This document shows, piece after piece, positions 1 to 9,343 of a stretch of 34,915 nt of DNA. Source of the stretch: Bacteroidales bacterium (GTDB lineage Bacteria > Bacteroidota > Bacteroidia > Bacteroidales > UBA1715); assembly GCA_012519815.1 (NCBI GenBank), contig JAAYPM010000022.1:1-34915 (forward strand), written 5' to 3'. How positions within the stretch are numbered: position 1 is the first letter of the stretch; every line of letters begins with the position of its first letter. Both the position numbers and the translations under genes were made by a program. Below the pieces are notes generated by a model. The model was not told where the DNA came from and made no database searches. It saw only the letters and a program-made list of their open reading frames with translations.

Positions 1-66
1 ACAGGACTTGAACCTGTGACCCCCTGATTATGAGTCAGGTGCTCTAACCAGCTGAGCTATGGGCCC
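1..66 (-). tRNA. tRNA with CAU anticodon (Met or Ile2), 3' end truncated by window edge
   Basis: Reverse complement GGGCCCATAGCTCAGCTGGTTAGAGCACCTGACTCATAATCAGGGGGTCACAGGTTCAAGTCCTGT has the D-arm, anticodon stem CCTGA/TCAGG with loop CTCATAA, and T-arm GGTTCAAGTCC. Acceptor 3' strand is outside the window. Confidence 0.93.
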
Positions 67-171
67 TAATTACTATATGTAATTTGAGATTGCAAAAATA
101 AATAAAAACTTGTATTTTACAAGAATGATATCAAAAAAAAGATAAGAAAATCACTACTCTTTTTTTATATG

Positions 172-1296
172 CTATAAAACGCCTTTTGTACTTGGTATTC
201 CAATATTAGAAAGATTGCGTGAAACTGCCATTTTTATAGCTTTTGCTGTTGCCTTAAAAATTGCTTCAATTTTATGGTGCTCGTTTTCGCCTTCTACTTT
301 AATATTCAGATTGCATTTTGAAGCATCTGAAAATGATTTAAAAAAGTGACTAATCATTTCGGTTGGTAAATCCCCTATCATTTCTCTTTTAAATTCTACA
401 TTCCACACAAACCAAGGTCTTCCTGAAAAATCAATTGCAACCTGTGCAAGCGAATCGTCCATTGGCAGTAAAAATCCGTATCGTTCAACACGATGTTTAT
501 TACCTAATGCTTTTAAAAAAGCCTCTCCAAGTGCTATGCCTGTATCTTCAATAGTATGATGTTCGTCAATATGCAAATCGCCATTAACCGATATTTTTAT
601 ATCACAATTTGAATGACGTGCCAATTGGTCTAACATATGATCAAAAAAACCTAAACCTGTAGATATTTCAGATTTCCCTGTGCCATCAATAGAAAGAAAC
701 ACATCAATTTTTGTTTCATTTGTATTACGAACAATATGAGCTGTACGTTTAGGAAATACAAGAAAATTAGAAATTTCATTCCAATCGCAACTCACACAAT
801 CACATAAAGATTGTAATTCAGAAGGAATAACAAGAGGCGTATCGCAAGGATGCACAACTATAGCACGTGTTCCTAAGTTTTTTGCTAGTTCAATATCAGT
901 AACTCTATCTCCTATTACAAAAGAATTTTCCAAGTCATAATCGCCAGTCATATATGATTGTAACAAAGCTGTGCCTGGTTTTCGGCTTGGTTTATTTTCA
1001 TGAGGAAACGAACTATCAATAATAACCTCAGAAAACTCAATTCCTTCATTTTTTAGGATTGTAAGCATGGTTGTATGCACAGGCCAAAACGTATGTTCTG
1101 GGAAGGAATCTGTTCCTAAACCATCTTGATTTGTTACCATTACAAGTTCATAGTCTGTATGTAAAACAATAGTTTTTAAAGCTGAAATAACATCTGGTAA
1201 AAATTCAAATTTTTCATACGAATCAACTTGAAAATCATCTTTTGGTTCAACTATAATGGTACCATCTCTATCTATAAAAATAACTTTTTTTGCCAT
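172..1296 (-). CDS. hisB: Bifunctional histidinol-phosphatase / imidazoleglycerol-phosphate dehydratase
   Basis: HAD N-terminus FIDRDGTI...VTNQDGLGTDSFP; IGPD motifs GLGFFDHMLDQLARHSNCDI, DEHHTIEDTGIALGEA, ENEHHKIEAIFKATAKA. ATG at 1296 (MAKKVIFIDRDG) is the likely start. Confidence 0.96.
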   Translation of the reverse strand: MAKKVIFIDRDGTIIVEPKDDFQVDSYEKFEFLPDVISALKTIVLHTDYELVMVTNQDGLGTDSFPEHTFWPVHTTMLTILKNEGIEFSEVIIDSSFPHENKPSRKPGTALLQSYMTGDYDLENSFVIGDRVTDIELAKNLGTRAIVVHPCDTPLVIPSELQSLCDCVSCDWNEISNFLVFPKRTAHIVRNTNETKIDVFLSIDGTGKSEISTGLGFFDHMLDQLARHSNCDIKISVNGDLHIDEHHTIEDTGIALGEAFLKALGNKHRVERYGFLLPMDDSLAQVAIDFSGRPWFVWNVEFKREMIGDLPTEMISHFFKSFSDASKCNLNIKVEGENEHHKIEAIFKATAKAIKMAVSRNLSNIGIPSTKGVL

Positions 1297-1317
1297 AACA
1301 TGCACAGGATTATAATT

Positions 1318-2376
1318 TTAAAATTTTACTTCAAATAATTTTGGCCAATTTTTGCCAGTAACAAATATACGATTATTCTCTTTGTCGTATGCAATTCCAT
1401 TTAACACATCAATTTCATCATGATGATACTGCGGTGGCAATAATGCCGAAAGTGAAATTCGTTGATGTATTTTTCCTGTTTTAGGGTCAATTTTCACAAT
1501 ATCATCGGTAGTGTAAATATTTGCATACAAAAAGCCGTCAATATACTCCAATTCATTTAGTTGTCGTACGGGACCTTGATTATCATACACAGGAATTTGA
1601 GTGACTTTTGTAAAATGTGGTAATGAATAAAAATACAAATATTCAGAGCCGTCGGTCATAATAAGAAATTCTCCGTCATACGCAAGTCCCCAGCCTTCTG
1701 TAGGATAAGAAAATTGTCCAATTTCAGACAAATCATGTTTTGAATACATAAATCCTTTTTGTGATTTCCACGTAAGTTGAAATATTGTATCGCCCACCAA
1801 TGTAAGTCCCTCACCAAAAACAGTTTCGGGTAATTTTTTTGATTGCAACACATTTCCTGTATTCAAATCAACTTTTCTTATTGTTGACTCTCCGTAAAGC
1901 CCTGTACTTTCATACAAAATGCCATCATGATATTCTAAACCTTGTGTATAAGCTGTTATATCATGATTAAATGCTTTTATGTTTGAAACCTGTGTTTGTG
2001 TTGGAATTATATCAGAAAGCAAGGTAACATACACCGTGTGTTGTTCAACAACGCCATCATAAAACAATGAACACAGCACAGTTTGGCTGCCAAGAATGTT
2101 GGTAGGCATAGTAACCGCAAAGTCATTTGTATTGGTATAGGTGACTAAAAGAGGTTGTTTGCCAATATATGCAACAATAGAATCTGCTTGTTTTTTTGAA
2201 TTATACGTAAATTCCATAGCAGAACCCGCAGAAACTCGAGTGCTACCTTTTGTGGGTGATACAACAAACACTTTTTCCTGTGTTTTTGTTGTTTGATTAC
2301 ATGAAATAAAAAACACACAAATACATTGCATGCTACATAAAAAAAATAGTTTCGTTAAAAAATCACACAATTTCAT
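1318..2376 (-). CDS. Glutaminyl-peptide cyclotransferase (glutamine cyclotransferase family), predicted lipoprotein
   Basis: Lipobox-like FFISC; FNHDITAYTQGLEYHDGILYESTGLYGESTIRKVDLNTG, LTWKSQKGFMYS, GWGLAYDGEFLIMTDGS, LNELEYIDGFLYANIYTTDDIVKIDPKTG, LNGIAYDKENNRIFVTGKNWPKLFEV are family-typical. Confidence 0.92.
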   Translation of the reverse strand: MKLCDFLTKLFFLCSMQCICVFFISCNQTTKTQEKVFVVSPTKGSTRVSAGSAMEFTYNSKKQADSIVAYIGKQPLLVTYTNTNDFAVTMPTNILGSQTVLCSLFYDGVVEQHTVYVTLLSDIIPTQTQVSNIKAFNHDITAYTQGLEYHDGILYESTGLYGESTIRKVDLNTGNVLQSKKLPETVFGEGLTLVGDTIFQLTWKSQKGFMYSKHDLSEIGQFSYPTEGWGLAYDGEFLIMTDGSEYLYFYSLPHFTKVTQIPVYDNQGPVRQLNELEYIDGFLYANIYTTDDIVKIDPKTGKIHQRISLSALLPPQYHHDEIDVLNGIAYDKENNRIFVTGKNWPKLFEVKF

Positions 2377-2575
2377 ATATTAATTGTTTTTGTTTGCATT
2401 GAATAACAAATATAGAAAAAACTATGTATTATGTACGATTTAAACAGCTATTCATACAAAGAATAATTTTAAAAGAATGTTATTTCACAAACAAAAAATG
2501 TAAGACTTATTTCTTGTTTTACACTAAACATATATAAAAAATTTTACCTTTGTTACGAATTTAAAATTCAAAAAA

Positions 2576-3001
2576 ATGACGATACAAGAAATACAAGATA
2601 CTATTATTGAAGAGTTTCGCATTTTTGATGATTGGCTTGATAAATATCAATATATTATTGACATAAGCAAAGAACTTCCATTAATTGACAGCGAATACAA
2701 ACAAGAAAAATATCTTATAAAAGGCTGTCAATCACAGGTGTGGCTTTTTGCTGAATTACATAACAACAAAATTATATATAAAGCCGATAGCGATGCTATT
2801 GTTACAAAAGGCATTATTGCTCTTTTAATTAGAGTACTTTCTCATCGCTCACCCGAAGAAATAATGAATGTTGATTTGTATTTTATTAAAGAAATTGGAT
2901 TACAAGAAAATCTATCGCCTACTCGTTCAAACGGGTTGCTTGCAATGATAAAACAAATGAAATTATATGCAATAGCATTTAATCATACTTTAGAAAAATA
3001 A
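2576..3001 (+). CDS. sufE: SufE family Fe-S cluster assembly protein
   Basis: YLIKGCQSQVWLFAEL with catalytic Cys context, followed by DSDAIVTKGIIALLIRVLSHRSPEEI. Confidence 0.93.
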   Translation: MTIQEIQDTIIEEFRIFDDWLDKYQYIIDISKELPLIDSEYKQEKYLIKGCQSQVWLFAELHNNKIIYKADSDAIVTKGIIALLIRVLSHRSPEEIMNVDLYFIKEIGLQENLSPTRSNGLLAMIKQMKLYAIAFNHTLEK

Positions 3002-3002
3002 T

Positions 3003-3320
3003 ATGAGCACAGATAATAAAAACATTGAACAAGAAATAATTCAGACTCTTTCAACAATATATGACCCTGAAATACCGGTAAACATATATGATTTAGGATT
3101 AATTTACTCTATTTCAATCGACAAACTTCCGCAAGTTACTATTCTTATGACACTTACATCGCCAAATTGTCCAATGACAGATGTTATAGTGTATCAAATT
3201 GAAAACAGATTAAAATTAATTGAAGGCATTGATGAAGTTTTTGTTGAAATCACTTTTGATCCACTGTGGGATAAGGACATGATAAGTGAAGAGGGCAAAT
3301 TACATTTAGGGTTTTTATAA
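3003..3320 (+). CDS. DUF59 / MIP18-family (SufT/PaaD-like) Fe-S assembly protein
   Basis: STIYDPEIPVNIYDLGLIYSI... LTSPNCPMTD... PLWDKDMISEEGKLHLGF; starts 2 nt after sufE ends. Confidence 0.92.
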   Translation: MSTDNKNIEQEIIQTLSTIYDPEIPVNIYDLGLIYSISIDKLPQVTILMTLTSPNCPMTDVIVYQIENRLKLIEGIDEVFVEITFDPLWDKDMISEEGKLHLGFL

Positions 3321-3330
3321 ACAATCATAT

Positions 3331-4449
3331 ATGAATCATTCTATTCAAATGGTCGATCTATATGGTCAATATGTACGAATCAAATCAGAAATTGATGATG
3401 CAATAGCATCGGTAATTACAAATACTACATTTATAAACGGACCTGAAGTTAGTGCTTTTCAAAAGGATCTTGAAAATTATTTACATGTTTCACACGCTAT
3501 ACCTTGTGCAAATGGAACCGATGCTCTTACTATTGCATTATGGGCTTTAGATTTAGAACCTGGTAGTGAGGTGATTACTACCGATTTTACATTTATTGCT
3601 ACCGCTGAAGCAATTGCACGAGTTGGATTGGTTCCTGTGCTTGTTGACGTGCATCCAGAAACATTTAATATTGACACACAGGCAATAAAACAGGCTATTA
3701 CTCCAAAAACAAGAGCTATTATGCCAGTACATTTATTTGGACAAGCAGCTGATATGGATGAAATTATGCATATTGCACAACAACATAATTTATATGTAAT
3801 AGAAGATGCAGCTCAATGTTTTGGTGCCGAATATTATTCAAAAAACGGCACAAAAAAACTATGCAGCATTGGTGATATTGCATGTACATCATTTTTTCCA
3901 TCAAAAAATTTAGGTTGCTTTGGCGATGGTGGCGCACTGTTCACAAACAATGCAGAACTTGCAACAAAAATAAGACTCATAGCAAATCACGGGTCTTTAA
4001 AAAAATATTATCATACAACTATTGGGGTAAATTCTCGTCTTGATTCTATACAAGCAGCTATTTTACGCGTAAAATTGCGATATATAGATTCATACAACGC
4101 TGCTCGTCAAAAAGCAGCATCTTTATATACAAAATTTTTACGTGATATTCCGTGGATACAAACACCTATAACGAATGCTCAATCGAATCATGTGTTTCAT
4201 CAATACACAATCACACTTAAAAACACATCAAATAAAGAACTTCAAGACTATTTAAAACAACATAATATTCCAAGCATGATTTATTATCCTGTTCCAATGC
4301 ATAAACAAGAAGCTTTGCAACAATTTGCACCACAATCATGTCTGGTTTCAGAAAGGCTTTCAAAATCGGTCGTAAGTTTACCTATGCACACCGAACTTAC
4401 CGAAGAACAAATCATATATATTTGTAATACCATTCGGTCATTTAAATAA
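3331..4449 (+). CDS. DegT/DnrJ/EryC1/StrS family PLP aminotransferase (WbpE/PorR-like)
   Basis: [66 protein letters not shown] (PLP Lys), [16 protein letters not shown]. Confidence 0.94.
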   Translation: MNHSIQMVDLYGQYVRIKSEIDDAIASVITNTTFINGPEVSAFQKDLENYLHVSHAIPCANGTDALTIALWALDLEPGSEVITTDFTFIATAEAIARVGLVPVLVDVHPETFNIDTQAIKQAITPKTRAIMPVHLFGQAADMDEIMHIAQQHNLYVIEDAAQCFGAEYYSKNGTKKLCSIGDIACTSFFPSKNLGCFGDGGALFTNNAELATKIRLIANHGSLKKYYHTTIGVNSRLDSIQAAILRVKLRYIDSYNAARQKAASLYTKFLRDIPWIQTPITNAQSNHVFHQYTITLKNTSNKELQDYLKQHNIPSMIYYPVPMHKQEALQQFAPQSCLVSERLSKSVVSLPMHTELTEEQIIYICNTIRSFK

Positions 4450-4456
4450 TTCTACA

Positions 4457-5041
4457 ATGAGCAGTACTTTTTTTGCACACGAAACAGCAGTAATCGACGA
4501 AAATTGCACAATTGGAAGCGGAACAAAAATTTGGCATTTTTCACATATTATGTCACATTGTATAATTGGCGAACGATGTAATATTGGTCAAAATGTTGTA
4601 GTTTGCCCCAAAGTAGTGCTTGGCACGAATGTAAAAATTCAAAATAACGTATCGGTTTATACAGGAGTGGTATGCGAAGACGATGTTTTTCTTGGTCCTT
4701 CCATGGTTTTTACCAATATTTTAAATCCTCGCAGCGCAATAGTTAGGAAAGAACACTATGTAAAAACACTTGTACAAAAAGGAGCTACAATTGGAGCAAA
4801 TGCTACCATTGTATGTGGCATAACTATAGGAAAATACGCTTTAATTGGTGCTGGAGCTGTAGTAACAAAAGATGTAAAACCATATGCTTTAATTGTAGGA
4901 AATCCCGGAAAACAAATAGGTTGGGTAAGCGAATACGGACACACGCTCAAATTTAACTCAAAAAACGAAGCGGTTTGTAAAGAAAGTGGCACCGCATATA
5001 TACTTGATACAAAAACAGATACTATTAGAGAGAAAAACTAA
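4457..5041 (+). CDS. Left-handed beta-helix acyltransferase, WbpD/WlbB-like UDP-sugar N-acetyltransferase
   Basis: Hexapeptide repeats ([38 protein letters not shown]...), [71 protein letters not shown]. Paired with the DegT aminotransferase. Confidence 0.88.
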   Translation: MSSTFFAHETAVIDENCTIGSGTKIWHFSHIMSHCIIGERCNIGQNVVVCPKVVLGTNVKIQNNVSVYTGVVCEDDVFLGPSMVFTNILNPRSAIVRKEHYVKTLVQKGATIGANATIVCGITIGKYALIGAGAVVTKDVKPYALIVGNPGKQIGWVSEYGHTLKFNSKNEAVCKESGTAYILDTKTDTIREKN

Positions 5042-5617
5042 TTACCATTTTTTTATCACCTCATCAAACTGCAAACGTTTAAAATCAGTTAACAGATTCA
5101 AATTATCTATTTTTCCAGAAAACACATATATTTCCCCCGCTTCTAATCTATATTCTGGATTACCACCAATACCACCTCCTACAGATAAACGAGAATCATC
5201 TGAGTCAAAGGCAGACAAACTTGTATAAGGACCATGTAAACCGCTATTATCAAGAGCTTTTACACGTGCTTCTATAAATAACTGATTAAATGTTGCTCCC
5301 ACAACCCACACATTTTCAATGTGAATTTTATCAAGATTTTCGGTTTGAGTAAATGGTATAAAAAGCGTATCTGTAATAGAAATAAAAAATTGCGAAAGAA
5401 TACTATCAGCATTTTTTCTTTGGTCTCGAATAGAATCATTCAATTGCAAAAAAAGCTGAATATTAGTAGGGTCAATTTTTGATTCAAATTCTTTTATTTT
5501 TAATGAATATTCATTTGCAACTTGTGCTATATGATTTATTGTTACTTTTTTTGTTTGTGTAGTACACGAAAACAAACTACTAAAAATTAAAAACAATATT
5601 AAAATTCGTTGTGTCAT
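5042..5617 (-). CDS. Predicted lipoprotein of unknown function
   Basis: N-terminus MTQRILILFLIFSSLFSCTTQTKK is a lipoprotein signal; no family recognised. Confidence 0.75.
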   Translation of the reverse strand: MTQRILILFLIFSSLFSCTTQTKKVTINHIAQVANEYSLKIKEFESKIDPTNIQLFLQLNDSIRDQRKNADSILSQFFISITDTLFIPFTQTENLDKIHIENVWVVGATFNQLFIEARVKALDNSGLHGPYTSLSAFDSDDSRLSVGGGIGGNPEYRLEAGEIYVFSGKIDNLNLLTDFKRLQFDEVIKKW

Positions 5618-5624
5618 AATACTA

Positions 5625-6425
5625 TTATTTTTTTGTTGCTTTTAAATATGATTCAACAATTCCTTTAATAAATGCTGAACTAAAACCATTATGTTCCATT
5701 TCATTAAGTCCTGCAATAGTAACTCCATGTGGTGTTGTTACTTTATCAATTTCATCTTCGGGGTGCGTATGAAGTTGCAAAAGTAATTCGGCAGCACCTT
5801 TTGCAGTTTGTGCGGCAATAAGTTGTGCATCTTCAGCATGAAATCCAATTTGTGTTCCACCTTGAGAAGCTGCTCGTATAGCACGTAAAAAAAAGGCAAT
5901 TCCACATGAGCCAAGTGCAGTTGCCGAAGTAATTAAAGGCTCATCTATTACTAATGTTTTTCCTAATGCATTAAAAAGAGAAATAATATCTTCAAAATCT
6001 TGACAATCTTTTTTGTTTGATGCAATACACGTCATTGATTCTCTAATTTTAATTGCAGTGTTTGGCATTGCTCGTGCTATGCAAATATCTTGAGATATAA
6101 TTTCAGAAATTTCAGAAATAAAAACGCCAGTTACTATAGAAATAATCACATGATTTGAAGTAATAGATGGTGCAATATCACGTAAAATTGCATGAGCCAA
6201 TTGCGGTAAAACGGCAATAAAAACAATTCGCGATGATGCAACAGCTTTTTTATTATCATCGGTAAAAGAAAAGCCATTTTCATGTAAATCCTTAGGCAAA
6301 TCAGAGGTGTTTCTTGTAATTATAATTTGTTGCGGTTCATAAACATGTGAAGCAACAAGTCCTTGTGCAATAGACATTCCTATATTTCCACCACCTATAA
6401 TTGCAATTTTTTCTGACACATTCAT
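5625..6425 (-). CDS. proC: Pyrroline-5-carboxylate reductase
   Basis: IAIIGGGNIGMSIAQGL (Rossmann), ARAMPNTAIKIRESMT, TSATALGSCGIAFFLRAIRAASQGGTQIGF, VTTPHGVTIAGLNEME. Confidence 0.95.
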   Translation of the reverse strand: MNVSEKIAIIGGGNIGMSIAQGLVASHVYEPQQIIITRNTSDLPKDLHENGFSFTDDNKKAVASSRIVFIAVLPQLAHAILRDIAPSITSNHVIISIVTGVFISEISEIISQDICIARAMPNTAIKIRESMTCIASNKKDCQDFEDIISLFNALGKTLVIDEPLITSATALGSCGIAFFLRAIRAASQGGTQIGFHAEDAQLIAAQTAKGAAELLLQLHTHPEDEIDKVTTPHGVTIAGLNEMEHNGFSSAFIKGIVESYLKATKK

Positions 6426-6511
6426 ATTTCTATTTTTATGTATTCTGCAAGGTACATTTTTTTATTATTTATTTATAATAAGATTTCATTTTTCTCTATA
6501 AAAAAATAATT

Positions 6512-8026
6512 TTATATATTTTGATACAAAAGAATATCATCAATATACTCTCGTGTATTTGATAATCGAGGGACTTTATGCTGCCCGCCTAATTTTCCTT
6601 TTGCTTTAAGCCATGCATAAAATGTTCCTTCAACAACAGATTTTACAATTGGAGGTGCAAGCGTTATATTTTTATATCGTTTTGCTTCATAATCAGAATT
6701 TACATCTTTTAGTTTTTCATCTAATAGTTCCACAAACAACTGCATATCAGATGGTTCTTGTTCAAATTCCACTAACCATTCATGTGCTCCTTTTGTAGTT
6801 TCCGACATGTAAATAGGGGCTGCGGTGTATTCTCTTATTTTGGCATTTGTTTGCATACACGCCTCTGCAAGTGCTTTTTCGGCATTATCAATAATTAATT
6901 CTTCGCCAAACGCATTTATAAAATGCTTAATACGTCCAGTAATTTTAATTTTATAAGGATATTTTGAAGTAAATTCAACAGTATCACCAATTATATATCG
7001 CCACAAACCAGAATTTGTAGAAATTACAATTGCATAATTTTTACCTAATTCAACATCTGTTAAAATTAAAGTTGGTGGATTTTCATCATGAATATTTTCA
7101 ATTGGAATAAATTCATAAAACACTCCTACATCAAGCATAAGGAGCATATCATTTGTTGAAGGGTTATCTTGAATTGCAAAAAAACCTTCGGAAGCATTAT
7201 ATACTTCCATATATCGCATAGTTTCTTTTGGTATTAAACTCTGAAACTGCTCTCTATAAGGAGTAAAACTCACGCCTCCATGTATAAACAATTCTAAATT
7301 AGGCCAAATTTCTAAAATATTTGTTTTGCCTTGCATTTCGAGAATTTTTTTTATCAAAACCATTGTCCACGAAGGCACACCAGCAAGGCTCACAACATTT
7401 TCTTCACTGGTAATTTGTGCAATTTTTTCTATTTTTTCTTCCCATTCGTCCATAAGTGCAACAGAAATTTCGGGAGTTCGATAAAAATGTGCCCAAAACG
7501 GTAAATTTTGTATTAAAATTGCCGACAAATCTCCAAAATAAGAATCCATTGAATATTTACTAATTTGATGGCTTCCTCCAAGTGCAAGACTTTTACCTTT
7601 CCACATATTTGAATCAGGATACATATGGTTATAAATAAGCACCGAATCTCGTCCTCCTCGGAAATGGCAATTTTCAAGAGATTCTTTACTTACGGGAATA
7701 AACTTACTTTTATCATTTGTTGTTCCACTACTTTTTGCGAACCATTTTATAGGCGTGTGCCACAACACGTCTTGTTCTCCATTTCTAATACGTTCAATAT
7801 ATGGTTGTATATCTTCGTAATGATTTAATGGCACTTGTTTTTGAAAATCTTCGACACTTGTTATTGCGGCATACTTACATTTTTTTCCCCATACCGTTTC
7901 TTTCGCATCACTTATAAGTTGAAACAAAAGTTCATTTTGAATATCCTGCGGGTAGGTTTTATACCAATTAATTTGCTGCAATCGTTTTACAGAAACCCAA
8001 GATAGAATAGAATTAAGCAAAGGCAT
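6512..8026 (-). CDS. GH3 auxin-responsive promoter family protein (ANL acyl-adenylating superfamily)
   Basis: WFAKSSGTTNDKSKFIPVS, VYNASEGFFAIQ, GLWRYIIGDTVEFTSKYPYKIKITGRIKHFINAFGEELIIDNAEKAL, KLGGQHKVPRLSN are hallmark GH3-family motifs. Confidence 0.93.
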   Translation of the reverse strand: MPLLNSILSWVSVKRLQQINWYKTYPQDIQNELLFQLISDAKETVWGKKCKYAAITSVEDFQKQVPLNHYEDIQPYIERIRNGEQDVLWHTPIKWFAKSSGTTNDKSKFIPVSKESLENCHFRGGRDSVLIYNHMYPDSNMWKGKSLALGGSHQISKYSMDSYFGDLSAILIQNLPFWAHFYRTPEISVALMDEWEEKIEKIAQITSEENVVSLAGVPSWTMVLIKKILEMQGKTNILEIWPNLELFIHGGVSFTPYREQFQSLIPKETMRYMEVYNASEGFFAIQDNPSTNDMLLMLDVGVFYEFIPIENIHDENPPTLILTDVELGKNYAIVISTNSGLWRYIIGDTVEFTSKYPYKIKITGRIKHFINAFGEELIIDNAEKALAEACMQTNAKIREYTAAPIYMSETTKGAHEWLVEFEQEPSDMQLFVELLDEKLKDVNSDYEAKRYKNITLAPPIVKSVVEGTFYAWLKAKGKLGGQHKVPRLSNTREYIDDILLYQNI

Positions 8027-8151
8027 AACGTTACTATAATAATATCAAAAATACAAAAATTATCGATTATGATATTCTATTTTAAGAACAAAATATTAGA
8101 TATTATACAAAGTACACAATGTATAATATAATTTATCACATTGTTGCAATA

Positions 8152-8185
8152 AAAAAAGCCCTGCATAAAATATGCAAGGCTTTTA
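8152..8185 (-). terminator. Rho-independent terminator of the 8217-9233 gene
   Basis: Minus strand: AAAAGCCTTGCATATTTTATGCAGGGCTTTTTTT, a GC-containing stem followed by a T run just downstream of the stop codon. Confidence 0.8.
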
Positions 8186-8216
8186 ATACTGTATGTTATA
8201 ATAGTTACTTAAAAAA

Positions 8217-9233
8217 CTATTTTACAATTTTCGCAGTTCCTTCAGCAGTAACAATTGAATATACACCTGCTGGTAAAGTTGAAATGTCGAATTGACCTTG
8301 TGCAGTTGCAATAACTTGTCCAAGAACATTTACAACTGAAATAGTAGCTGAATACACAACACCATTTACAACTTCTAATTGGTTGCCTTCTACAGTTTCA
8401 ATGTTAACCCATGGAGAATACGTAGTAGGAGCAGAATTACCAATTACTATATTTTTAATATAAAAATCTTTCGCATCGCCTGCTGTTCCTTCTGGAACAG
8501 AATTACCATCATCAATAGTTAAAACAAAACCTACTATTTGAGTTGAGCTAAGTGGATTTTCAGCATCTTTAATTCCAGTATTATCAACTGTCCACCAATC
8601 ACCAGAGTACCAATCTTCCATAATATCAACACTTTCGTCTGCAATAACCTCTCCTAATATAGGACCACCCCAAGAATATTTTAAATTAGTCCATTTTGCA
8701 GCATCTGTAATATCAACACCACCTGTTGTAGCAGCCACGTCAAGATTTGGTGAAGCACCGTTTGAAGTTTTACCTGCAATATCTTTTAAGTCAAGGCGTA
8801 GATTTAAACCAGCTGAAGCCTGTACATCAAACGAAATTAATCTGTTTTCTGCATTCGTGAAATCAATTGTGTATCCACGTGCAGTTTGATAGTCTTGATC
8901 GTCTCCATTTAAGTCTTTCATAAACTTACTATCACTCGCATTACCATCCCACTGTACGGTAAAGAACCCAAAATCATTCCAGTTTGCACCTCCTGGGTGT
9001 GTAAATGCAATTTTCACAACTTCATCTGTTTCCCACGAATATGTGTATGGAGCTGTTGTTGTAATAACTTGTCCTGATAATTCAGTATCATAGCCATTTG
9101 TTTTTATTAAGCCAGTTAAAGCTGTAACATTTTGTGTTTGGTCGTCAACCAACCAATTCTCAGGATCATACTGAGCAAATACTCCAGCACTGATAATAAG
9201 ACCAGCGCCAAATAAAAGTAAAGATTTTTTCAT
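8217..9233 (-). CDS. Secreted protein of unknown function with T9SS type A C-terminal sorting domain
   Basis: Signal peptide MKKSLLLFGAGLIISAGVFAQ; C-terminus VVYSATISVVNVLGQVIATAQGQFDISTLPAGVYSIVTAEGTAKIVK fits T9SS CTDs. ATG at 9233 preferred over TTG at 9242. Confidence 0.88.
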   Translation of the reverse strand: MKKSLLLFGAGLIISAGVFAQYDPENWLVDDQTQNVTALTGLIKTNGYDTELSGQVITTTAPYTYSWETDEVVKIAFTHPGGANWNDFGFFTVQWDGNASDSKFMKDLNGDDQDYQTARGYTIDFTNAENRLISFDVQASAGLNLRLDLKDIAGKTSNGASPNLDVAATTGGVDITDAAKWTNLKYSWGGPILGEVIADESVDIMEDWYSGDWWTVDNTGIKDAENPLSSTQIVGFVLTIDDGNSVPEGTAGDAKDFYIKNIVIGNSAPTTYSPWVNIETVEGNQLEVVNGVVYSATISVVNVLGQVIATAQGQFDISTLPAGVYSIVTAEGTAKIVK

Positions 9234-9343
9234 AGTATACAAAATTTAAGTTTAAAAATTATAATTTTATTATACGCAAATATAAGAATAAAAATTACGA
9301 TACAAACTATTTTACAAAAAAATGACACATATTTTACATATTT

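Noticed and set aside
4986-5228. 80-aa plus-strand ORF extending past wbpD
   Set aside because: Overlaps the 3' end of wbpD out of frame and the opposite-strand lipoprotein gene; no independent support.
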